NCBI GenBank assembly: GCA_003255065.1
Contig: QAOA01001066.1
Span: 3,155,397-3,219,396, forward strand
Length of the DNA: 64,000 bases
Source: Cercis canadensis
Taxonomy: Eukaryota; Streptophyta; Magnoliopsida; Fabales; Fabaceae
Reading direction: 5' to 3'
Shown: one piece after another, positions 56,542-64,000 of the stretch
How the letters are laid out: each line of letters begins with the position of its first letter
Numbering within the stretch: position 1 is the first letter of the stretch
Notes under the pieces: model-generated
What the model was told of the DNA's origin: nothing
The model's database searches: none
Seen by the model: the letters and a program-made list of their open reading frames with translations, nothing else
Made by a program: the position numbers and the translations under genes

Positions 56542-58491
56542 TTCGCTCTCTTGTTAATGATGAATATGTTCTATATAAGCTAGGTAGATATATGTGTTTG
56601 TGAAGGTTTGAAGAGAATGGCCTATGATCTATTCCACAACACTAATATGAGGGATTGAGCTGGGTTTGCCTAGGCTCTATATATAAGAACAGCTTCTACT
56701 GTGAATGCTTCATTTTCAATTAGTGTATGAGATAAAATAGTGCTTTTAGGTGGCTAATTGCACCGACTTTTGATTATTTGATTCTTTAGAGGGGATTGGA
56801 ACTTGAAGCAAAGGGAACATTGCTTTGTTTTATGGGCTGTAGACACATGATACTATATAAATAGGGTTTGACTTTGTTTAAAGCTTTCTTTTTTTCGACT
56901 CTAAATCAGATATACAGACTCTAGGAATAAACAAAGAGAGAACATAATTTTTGGTTTGATAAAAGGAAAAAAAAAAGTTTTTTTGTTTGGTTGAATAATT
57001 GTGGCATGGGCTCTAGGACATTGACAGTTGGAGGTGAGGATGGGAATTGAATTAAATGCACATGGTAGCGACCTAAGCGGATCGTGCTTTAATGCTTCTG
57101 ACCTCAATTCTTTACATGTTATGTACATAATTCTTATATGGATAGGAGTTGTGTTATTTGTACACATATAAATATATAATTTTTTAGATTTGTACACAAT
57201 TCTTTACATGTAGTTATTTTGATCTTGGTATTCCAACGATCTATTCCTCTCTGGTTTGATATAAATTAGCATCAGCTTCTTGCATTTGATAGCCATATAA
57301 ATCAGAAAAAGTTGCTCGTGAAAAGAGAAAAAAAAAAAAAAAAAAAAAGGAANAAAAAAAAAAAAAAAGTAGGAGAGGGCGGCTGCCCGTGAAAGTCTAT
57401 ATTGTATTTATTGCTGATTTATATTTTGGTGGACAAGAGTTAATTTTTATAATGAGCCGTTTAGACGTCTATTTGGTTGATCAAGACTAGTTTCTTGAAG
57501 GTCATATGCTATGTGTTTCATTGTTAAAGTCCCTCATTGCTGGTAACCTATTACGCCAAGTATGGCCACCTCACCAACCCTCTCGTAATTGATTGAAGCA
57601 GCTACTAAATAACCACCTGACTTTGATATTTTCATTGCTATTTCGATGCAGGTGATCTTGACAGAATCCCAATAGATCATCTACCATTTGGAATGTGTGT
57701 GCAATCAATGTGTTAGGGTTATTTTCTTATGTATTAGTATATATTGAGAATTTGCATTACAACTTGAATGTGAAATCTTTACCACGAGAGAGAGCTGTTA
57801 TGGGACATGAAAATCTCAACTCAGCCGATTCTCGAATACATTCTTTGGATTTGCTATTAAGATATGGACTACTAGTCAAAGGTACATATAAATACATAAA
57901 TCCCTGTGCCACATAGGATTTCTCTAACCTAAAGTCATCACCTTATCTCATTCGATTTTTTTAGTAGGTGAAAACTAAAACAGTGTACACCTTTTACACA
58001 TTAGATAATGCTATAATTTGTTATACTAATATACATGGTACAATCTGTATCTGACTAGATTCATTCATAATTAGCTTTTGTGTGTTAAGATATTAACAGC
58101 TGGGCAGTGTGACAAAAGGATAGAAGTGTAAAAATTAATACGTGAAGACAGTATTTTTTTAAATGGTATCATATTAGCTAATCAATTTTTACTTAAGTAG
58201 CTAGATGATTCCTTTTCCAACCAACAAACAAATACAGAGGATGAAGAAACGCGTTATTGGTCATTAAAAAGAATTAAACCTAAGAAACAAAAAAATTGCC
58301 CCTCTTTCCCTTTTTTCATTATTGGAGAGGATCTCACTTTATTACAAAAAAGAAAAGAGCATCCGATCGCATGGTTGCAAATTAAGCTTAATCCGCTCTA
58401 TATAACACTCTATACGTGCTCTATCTTTCTCACTCTCTCCTCCTAATTAACTCTCTTTCGAGCTTGGGTAGAAATTCTTCAATCTATAGCC
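56542..58491. other. Divergent promoter region, 1.95 kb
   Basis: Between the HIPP gene (-) and the first Agenet gene (+). AT-rich; a poly(A) tract interrupted by one undetermined base at 57353. I see no gene; the 73-codon frame at 57695-57916 has no recognisable content. Confidence 0.5.
58399..58405 (+). promoter_or_regulatory. Candidate TATA box, Agenet gene 1
   Basis: TATATAA 93 bases before the start codon, followed by a pyrimidine-rich stretch (CTTTCTCACTCTCTCC) suited to a short 5' UTR. Confidence 0.5.
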
Positions 58492-58911
58492 ATGAGCTCA
58501 CCATTGGAGAATACCTATTTTCACAAAAACGACATTGTCGAGGTGTGCGGCCAAGAAGAAGGGTTTCAGGGTTCTTACTATGAAGCTGAAATAATCTTCC
58601 CCCAGTACCATACCCTCTACATTGTGGTGTACAAGAACCTGTTGATGGACGATGAGTCTGGGCCTCTAACAGCGGTGGTGCGCCCGGAGCAGCTCCGTCC
58701 TCTGCCACCCACGGTTCCGGTGCCGCCAACTGGGTTTGATGTCAATGACAAGGTCGATGCTTTCGACAATGATGGTTGGTGGGTCGGCATAGTCACCAAA
58801 AAAGATGGCACCAACTACGGTGTATATTTTGAACATCACAACCAAGAGATTACTTACCCTATCTCTCAGCTTAGGGTTCACAACGACTTTGTCAATGGCC
58901 AATGGGTTTAG
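58492..58911 (+). CDS. Double-Agenet (Tudor-like) domain protein, copy 1
   Basis: An intronless 139-residue protein made almost entirely of two Agenet domains. Agenet is a plant Tudor-family fold found in chromatin readers and RNA-associated proteins. The first unit (NDIVEVCGQEEGFQGSYYEA) ends near EQLRPLPP; the second begins VNDKVDAFDNDGWWVGIVTK and ends QLRVHNDFVNGQW. The aromatic residues expected to form a ligand cage (WW, Y and F) are present. Larger plant Agenet proteins carry a DUF724 or other tail, which is absent here. A second copy lies 2.6 kb downstream in the same direction. Target unknown. Confidence 0.88.
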   Translation: MSSPLENTYFHKNDIVEVCGQEEGFQGSYYEAEIIFPQYHTLYIVVYKNLLMDDESGPLTAVVRPEQLRPLPPTVPVPPTGFDVNDKVDAFDNDGWWVGIVTKKDGTNYGVYFEHHNQEITYPISQLRVHNDFVNGQWV

Positions 58912-59486
58912 CTTAGAGAATTTTAGGTTCTAATTAGTTACCTAGACAGCTAGATGATCTTTGATGTTTATCAATGGCTCTAGTGGGTCTCAACTAATTC
59001 TTGAATCTAGTTATCGCTTGCATGGTTTTTGTATTGAGTTTTATATATAGTTAGTTTTGAAGAAACAGCAGCTAGTCTTTGATCCTAGCTAGTATTAGTT
59101 TTCCTGTATTTCAATGTAAGTGAACTTCCCAGCATCCCAATTTATAATTCAATTTTCATGGTGGTTCTCTTTGCTATCTCAACTTTAACGTATTTTGGGG
59201 TAATATATGCTTTCAATATCAAGGGTTGTTTGCAGTTTGCAGTTTGCTCCCATGGTTTTTGCGGTTTGAGAGAGGTGCTGCTACTAGCACCAATGGTTTT
59301 TTGACATACAACGGGAAGACACTAGTTATTATTATTAATTTTTATTACACGACAATAAAGAGAAAGTAAAAAGGTTTCAACTCATAATTCCTTGCAAATT
59401 ATTTTGTTATCATTATTTAAATAATGTTATAATTTCCATTAGATACTTTTCTTAATCTTATTACGATTATAGTTCACATTGTGCAG

Positions 59487-59765
59487 CAAAATTGTAGTAA
59501 AGATAAGTTATTCTAATATTATTGGGTAGGATACTAGTGACATGTCTGTGATCTTATGAGGGGCAGATAGAAACCCACTCAGAAGATTACCTCCAAGACA
59601 TTTTTTTTAGCTTATAGAAGAGGCTACTCAACTAACCCTTGAGCCCTATGGAATATCTCTAATGATATTGTCCACTAAGCAGAATTTTTTGTCGTAGGGG
59701 GGCTCAAAAAGTGTCGAGCCTTAAGCTGGATCCCTTTGACCAACTGAGCTAACCTGCGTTGGCTA
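59487..59765 (-). mobile_element. tRNA-derived SINE-like element
   Basis: On the minus strand an A-box match TTAGCTCAGTTGG (59740-59752) is followed about 20 bases on by a weaker B-box match GGCTCGACACT (59710-59720). This internal promoter arrangement is that of tRNA-derived SINEs. The body then resembles the region 52815-53015. I cannot set the ends or find a clear target duplication, so the boundaries are approximate. Confidence 0.55.
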
Positions 59766-60192
59766 TTACCATTATAGTTTAAACTATACAAATTTAAAAT
59801 TGGATCAACTTATATTATACAAATTAAGAATATTGACGAGGTTTGATAAAATATTTAATGGTGGGAGAAATATTAGGGTTTATAGTTTATTTATAGTATG
59901 TTAATCTTTCTTATAAACTTTCGACATATATAAGAATAAAAAAATATAATCCTAAAAGGTACTGATTCTTAAATCGGATCCCTTTGACTAACTGAACCAA
60001 CTTGTGTTGGCTATTACGATTATAGTTTAAACTATACAAATTTAAAATTGGATCAACTTATATTATACAAATTAAGAATATTGACGAGGTTTGATAAAAT
60101 ATTTAATGGAAGGAGAAAGATTAGGGTATATAGTTTATTTACAGTTTGTTAATCTTTCAGCTTTTGACATATATAAGAATAAAAAATGTAAC
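59719..60192. repeat. Imperfect direct duplication, offset 248 bases
   Basis: Copy 1 at about 59719-59953 and copy 2 at about 59967-60192 share long runs, including GGATCCCTTTGAC, TTTAAACTATACAAATTT, TTGGATCAACTTATATTATA and ATTGACGAGGTTTGATAAAA. The duplicated unit includes the SINE head and its flank. Confidence 0.85.
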
Positions 60193-60455
60193 CCAGAACC
60201 AAAAAAAAAAGAATAAAAATAACTTCTGATGTATATATTTACTTTTACTTGTAAAGTTGTAATTCTTTAGGAGTTTGTAATTGGCTTTTTTTTTTGTAAA
60301 ACTGCAAAAACACATGTTATTACCAAAAAAGTAAAGAGTCTCACATAAATGAGATTATACAAATTTTAAAAGTAAAAGAATGAGATATGTACTTGAAAAA
60401 TTCACCCACCACATTTAAATTTCAAGTGAAACCATTTCCCCCTAATTTTATTTTG

Positions 60456-60722
60456 TCAACTAGTGAGCTCTCTAAATTCTCTAATTCTTGGAGAATCTAA
60501 TTCCTCACATTGTAGACCAAGAATGCAATTGGTTAGATTAAACATATATCTGCATATTAAGACAATTAAAAAAAAAAATCGAAAACTAGTGAGCTTTCTA
60601 AATTCTCTAATTCTTGGAGAATCTAATTCCTCACATTGTAGACCAAGAATGCAATTGGTTAGATTAAACATCTTCATATTAAGACAATAAAAAAAAAAAA
60701 CGAAAATTAGTGAGCTTTCGAA
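60456..60722. repeat. Tandem repeat, unit 120-126 bp
   Basis: Units at 60456-60581 and 60582-60701 share AGTGAGCT(C/T)TCTAAATTCTC and the following 80 bases nearly exactly, ending in a poly(A) of ten or more. A third partial unit begins at 60702 (AAAATTAGTGAGCTTTC). Confidence 0.85.
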
Positions 60723-60837
60723 ATTATTTTCTCACTTTGTTTATTATAGTCTCATATCTTAACCTTTTTTTTTTTTTCTTTCTTTCTGTCTAACTACATC
60801 ACAGTTAAATTTAAGGGTTATAAGTTTTAAGGAGGTT

Positions 60838-61040
60838 TCTTAGATACTTTTAGTATTTATGTAGTATGTCATACTATATAGAAATAATCAATAAATGAAT
60901 GACATGTGTACAAATTAACTATTTTTAAGTTTGTTTAAAAAATTAAATAAATTATATTTTATATATAATAAAATATGAAAATTATGTATGCTTGACACGT
61001 CAGTGTAGTATGACATACTTACGTAGTATCATAGAATCCC
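60838..61040. mobile_element. Candidate MITE with about 25-bp inverted ends
   Basis: Left end TAGATACTTTTAGTA ... AGTATGTCATACTA (60840-60876) pairs with right end TAGTATGACATACTTACGTAGTATCATAGA (about 61007-61036). The AAGTATGTCATACTA core matches almost perfectly in inverted orientation. The interior is AT-rich without coding capacity. A target duplication is not clear. Confidence 0.45.
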
Positions 61041-61425
61041 CGTAAGTTTTAATGATATACATATTTTAATTATAACAATCCGAAATTTATGAAGATCTAA
61101 AGACAACTTTACTAAATGATATTTTATTTAATATATATTTTTAAGATAATAGATTAAAGGGTAGAGAAATAGAAAACATCAACTACAGCCTCTTAATCAT
61201 TAATATTTATTTACTTTTACTTGTATACCTTTTTATTTATATACCATAAAAATATAGTATTGGGTATTTGAAAGATTTCAGTGTTTATCTAAAAAAAATG
61301 AAAATATAATTTTTCCTTTTCCTAATTTGAACAGGACGGAACGGAACAGAAACAGTAACCACCGTTCGTCTTATTTTTCTTTACGCTCAAGTTTCCTAAT
61401 CCAAATAGGCTTAGGGTTAACCCTC

Positions 61426-61440
61426 TATATATAATATAAA
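61426..61440 (+). promoter_or_regulatory. Candidate TATA box, Agenet gene 2
   Basis: TATATATAATATAAA about 90 bases before the start codon at 61525, followed by CTTTCTCACCC, in a place equivalent to the copy 1 box. Confidence 0.5.
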
Positions 61441-61524
61441 ACCCTCTACGTCTTCAATCTTTCTCACCCATAATCAACTGTGACTTGAACTACCCAGCAA
61501 CAAAACCCCCAAAATTCTTCAACC

Positions 61525-61962
61525 ATGTGTCCACCATCGAAGAAAATCGATTTCTACAGAGACGACATCGTGGAGGTGTGCAGCAATGAACAAGGCTTTG
61601 AAGGTTCTTACTACGAAGCCAGAGTAATCTCCCATCTCGACAATGGCCTCTACATTGTGGAGTACAAGAATCTGTTGGAGAACGATGAATCTGGGCCTCT
61701 AGTGGAGACGGTGTACCCGAAGGAGCTCCGCCCTCTGCCACCCAAAATTCCGGCGAGAGGGTATGCTCTGTATGAAAAGGTCGATGCTTTCGACAACGAC
61801 GGTTGGTGGGTCGGCAAGATCACCGGCAGAACAGGCCCAAATTACTATGTCTACTTTGAATACTGCAACCAAGAGATTGCTTACCCTGTTTGTCAGCTCA
61901 GGGTGCATCAAGAATTTGTCCATGGCAAGTGGGTTTTGGCCAAGAAACTCAGAGTTTGGTGA
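61525..61962 (+). CDS. Double-Agenet (Tudor-like) domain protein, copy 2
   Basis: An intronless 145-residue protein, paralogue of the gene at 58492. Both Agenet units are complete: RDDIVEVCSNEQGFEGSYYE to KELRPLPP, and YEKVDAFDNDGWWVGKITG to QLRVHQEFVHGKWV, with a short basic end LAKKLRVW absent from copy 1. It differs from copy 1 at about a third of positions by eye, with the WW and aromatic residues kept in both. The homology continues into both flanks (TATA box, pyrimidine leader, and a 3' flank with TTTATCAATGG), so the pair came from duplication of a segment of roughly 3 kb. Confidence 0.88.
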   Translation: MCPPSKKIDFYRDDIVEVCSNEQGFEGSYYEARVISHLDNGLYIVEYKNLLENDESGPLVETVYPKELRPLPPKIPARGYALYEKVDAFDNDGWWVGKITGRTGPNYYVYFEYCNQEIAYPVCQLRVHQEFVHGKWVLAKKLRVW

Positions 61963-62779
61963 TGTTTTGATGTTTATCAATGGTGGGTTTTCTTTGTTAT
62001 GTAAAAACTCTCATACGTGTTGGATCTAATTATCGGATGCATGGATTATGTAGTGAGTTCTGTAACTAAATTTCCAGAGACACGAGTTAGTTGAACTTGT
62101 TTTAGGCTAAGAAATTATGTCTTAGTTGTCCTGTTTATCACAATGTAAATCAATGAACTTCCCAGAATCCCAACTATAATTTTCAATTTTCATGCTGTTT
62201 CTCGTTCCTTTTTCAGCTTTCTTTTGCTATTTCTTGGTTAATTTCCCGTTCCTTTACTTTGATGCCGTCTTGGTTTAAACTTTGAAGGTTCAATTTACTT
62301 CTAATAATACCAGGGGCTGAGTTGCCGTTTCTTGAGATTTTTAAGATAAAAAATTGTGTACAGTTTACGCCCACTGTTTTTGCGTTTAGAGACAGAGGTG
62401 GTACTACGACGAAGTGGGTTTCCAGCACAGCATAGGAAACTGGAGAAGGTGGGTAGTTCAATTTTGGCCGAGTAGTTTTCCTTTCCTTTCCAAGAGAGAC
62501 TGAGAGTCATGGGCTGGGTACAATTCTCATTTCTGAGGGCGTAATGAAATCTGGGCTTTTTATGGGTTTTAAAACATGATTTTTGGTGGCCCACAAATGT
62601 GTAATTTTTTTTTATTTTCCTTTGGTTGAAGAAAGATATTTGGGAAGCACGCATGTGAGGCATGTGTGATGATGTGGAACTTTAATGTACACACAATAGC
62701 ATTTTACCATTTCATCCCTTTTCTTTAGCTCCGACCATCTATTTCTTTTGCACTCGTTGGTTCCCGGAGGTCACCAGCA
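61963..62779. other. Intergenic region, Agenet 2 3' flank and CGL160 promoter
   Basis: About 0.8 kb. The left half is the Agenet 2 3' UTR and flank and is homologous to the flank of copy 1 (CAATTTTCATG, GTTTTTGCG). The right half would be the promoter and 5' UTR of the next gene. No gene seen. Confidence 0.5.
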
Positions 62780-63926
62780 ATGGCAGTTCTAAACTATATT
62801 TCAGTGACCTCTGCTGCCACACCCATCTTACCGGAGTCTCCAACTCCACCCGTACCCGACCCGAGACAGACCAAGGTTATCCTACCCAAGAAAAAGCCTA
62901 TGAAATGGTCCACTGGGGTGGCTCCAGGGGACTACGGTGGTCCTCCCGCGACGTCCAAGCTTCGCAAATATTGGGGAGGGGAAGAAGACCCTTTAGCCTC
63001 TGATGAATTTATGTGGAACAAAGATTTCATGGGTCGGTTTCAAAAAATGATTCAGGAACAACCTCAATCTTCGATTGAAGCCACTCCCGTGAAGGTCTCA
63101 AATAGATTAGCTTCACTCTCAGTTAATAGCATCTGGGTGTCTTTGTATTGTATCTATGTATGTTTTAATTGGAATTGTGGATTCATTGGTAATTTGACTT
63201 TGGAAAGTAAATGGAATTGTGGATTGATTGGTAATTCGATTTTGAAAAGTAAGTGCTGGTTAGTTATGCTTAATGCTCTTTGTTTGTGTGATTTTACTTT
63301 GTTGCCGAGGCCCTTCTGAGAAGGAGAACAAAATGTATATATATATTGCCCGATTCAATTCTTGATAGCAAATGAGACTAACCAAAGTAAAATCTTACTA
63401 AATTTTACTTAATCATAATTATGTGGCACTTCATAATAATGTCAACTACAATACAATTAGATGAATGTTGGAGAAGAATTTATATATGATTGTCTTTGTT
63501 TGCCTTATTGTTGTTAGTTTACTCCAGTCCCCAGATTTTGTTTAGGAACCAGAATGGAACAACTTAAAGTCTAATCTCTTTCCCTTTTTCTAACGACCAA
63601 AGAGGCTTTGGTGAATGATTCCAGATTTATTGTTTGTTTGTGATTCTCTGATTTGGTTCTGACGTAAATGGCTTTGCTGCAAAGTGCAAACAGGAAGAGC
63701 CTTCTGGATTTCTAAGCTTAAATAGAGTCATGAGCCTTGACAGGTCTTATTCTACAATAGACTAATTTCGAATCTTCAAATGTGGTTGATAACTCTCGCT
63801 TCTTTTGTTCCTTTTTGTCTAAAACTGTATGAATTATGGAATTGCAGTTTGGAAGTTGATTTGAGCAAAGAACTCTCAACTCCTGTAAACCATATTGTAG
63901 ACCAGCAAATTGAGCCAACAACTGAA
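62780..63926 (+). CDS. CGL160: CGL160, chloroplast ATP synthase assembly factor (5' part; gene continues past the window)
   Basis: A thylakoid protein conserved in the green lineage that helps assemble the CFo c-ring and recruits CF1. Three exons are visible: 62780-63094, 63694-63743 and 63848 to about 63926 (donor GTAAGA); later exons with the transmembrane helices lie outside. The start codes a transit-peptide-like MAVLNYISVTSAATPI, then family landmarks KWSTGVAPGDYGGPP, SKLRKYWGG and, across two splice junctions, EEPSGFLSLNRVMSLDS followed by VDLSKELSTP. These match what I remember of Arabidopsis CGL160 (At2g31040). Exon 3 could alternatively run to the TAA at 63963-63965; the family is longer, so the splice is preferred. 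The donor of exon 1 (AAG/GTCTCA) is weak but joins in phase. Confidence 0.8.
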
Positions 63927-64000
63927 GTAAGAGAGTTGTCGTTGGACTTAGACCTAAGTATTTAATAGCTTTGTTTTTAAAAGATACATTATGTCTCATA
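63927..64000. other. Intron of CGL160 to the window edge
   Basis: Presumed intronic sequence following the donor at 63927. Confidence 0.4.

Larger units (their letters stand above)
58912..61524. other. Repeat-rich spacer between the two Agenet genes
   Basis: Holds the 3' flank of copy 1, a SINE-like element at about 59487-59765, a 248-base-offset duplication, a 120-126-bp tandem repeat and a possible MITE, each listed separately, and then the promoter of copy 2. No other gene seen. Confidence 0.6.

Noticed and set aside
62780-63965. CRR3 (NDH subunit) as an identity for the last gene
   Set aside because: The KWSTGVAPG, KLRKYWGG and VMSLDS..VDLSKEL landmarks fit CGL160 better.
1-64000. CRISPR arrays, bacterial operons or phage genes
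   Set aside because: All recognised genes are spliced or plant-specific nuclear genes; no regularly spaced repeat array was seen.

Overview
The window is nuclear DNA from a eudicot plant, probably a rosid. Genes carry GT-AG introns, intergenic DNA is AT-rich with long homopolymers and (TA)n runs, and the families are typical of plants: PDCB/X8, group E bZIP, TTL, 14-3-3, HIPP, DUF538, SAG12-type proteases and CGL160. The species cannot be fixed from the sequence alone. I rebuilt the multi-exon genes by hand from splice sites. In every complete model the summed exons give a whole number of codons ending in one stop, which is the main support for the coordinates. Family calls rest on recognised motifs, not on a search.

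Layout. 1-7 kb: the 3' end of an unrecognised gene (+), a GPI-anchored X8 callose-binding protein (-), and an EF-hand Na+/Ca2+ exchanger of the NCL type (-) with a Tourist-like MITE in its first intron. 7.7-16.3 kb: a 764-residue acidic coiled-coil protein (+) and, convergent with it, a bZIP34/bZIP61-like factor (-). 20-30 kb: a SAG12-type cysteine protease (+), a small PPR protein (-), a short membrane-anchored PRKCSH/glucosidase-II-beta-like protein (-), then two almost identical SAG39-type proteases arranged head to head. 30-35.7 kb is AT-rich and gene-poor. 35.7-43.1 kb: a TTL TPR/thioredoxin-like scaffold (+), a DUF538 protein (-) and a small basic protein of unknown role (+). 43.3-51.8 kb: a HAD phosphatase fused to a riboflavin-kinase-like tail (-) and an epsilon-group 14-3-3 (-). 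53.6-56.5 kb: a single open gag-derived gene without a visible retrotransposon around it (-) and a farnesylation-motif HIPP (-). 58.4-62.4 kb: tandemly duplicated double-Agenet proteins (+) with SINE-like and tandem repeats between them. The window ends inside the 5' part of CGL160 (+), an assembly factor of the chloroplast ATP synthase.

The genes do not form one pathway. As I recall Arabidopsis gene order, the set X8/PDCB5 - acidic coiled-coil - bZIP34/61 - PRKCSH-like - TTL - 14-3-3 corresponds to blocks on chromosomes 2 (At2g42370-At2g42590) and 3 (At3g58100-At3g58120), so this looks like a conserved ancestral block that has acquired protease duplications and small transposons.

I did not find a clearly new biological system. 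The observations most worth following are the protease pair whose near-identity stops at the coding boundaries (gene conversion), the HAD-riboflavin kinase fusion in which the kinase half has lost its signature motifs, the intact stand-alone gag-derived gene, and a 110-bp-arm foldback repeat. Single n characters inside homopolymers, and one flanked by a 43-bp duplication, mark probable assembly joins.
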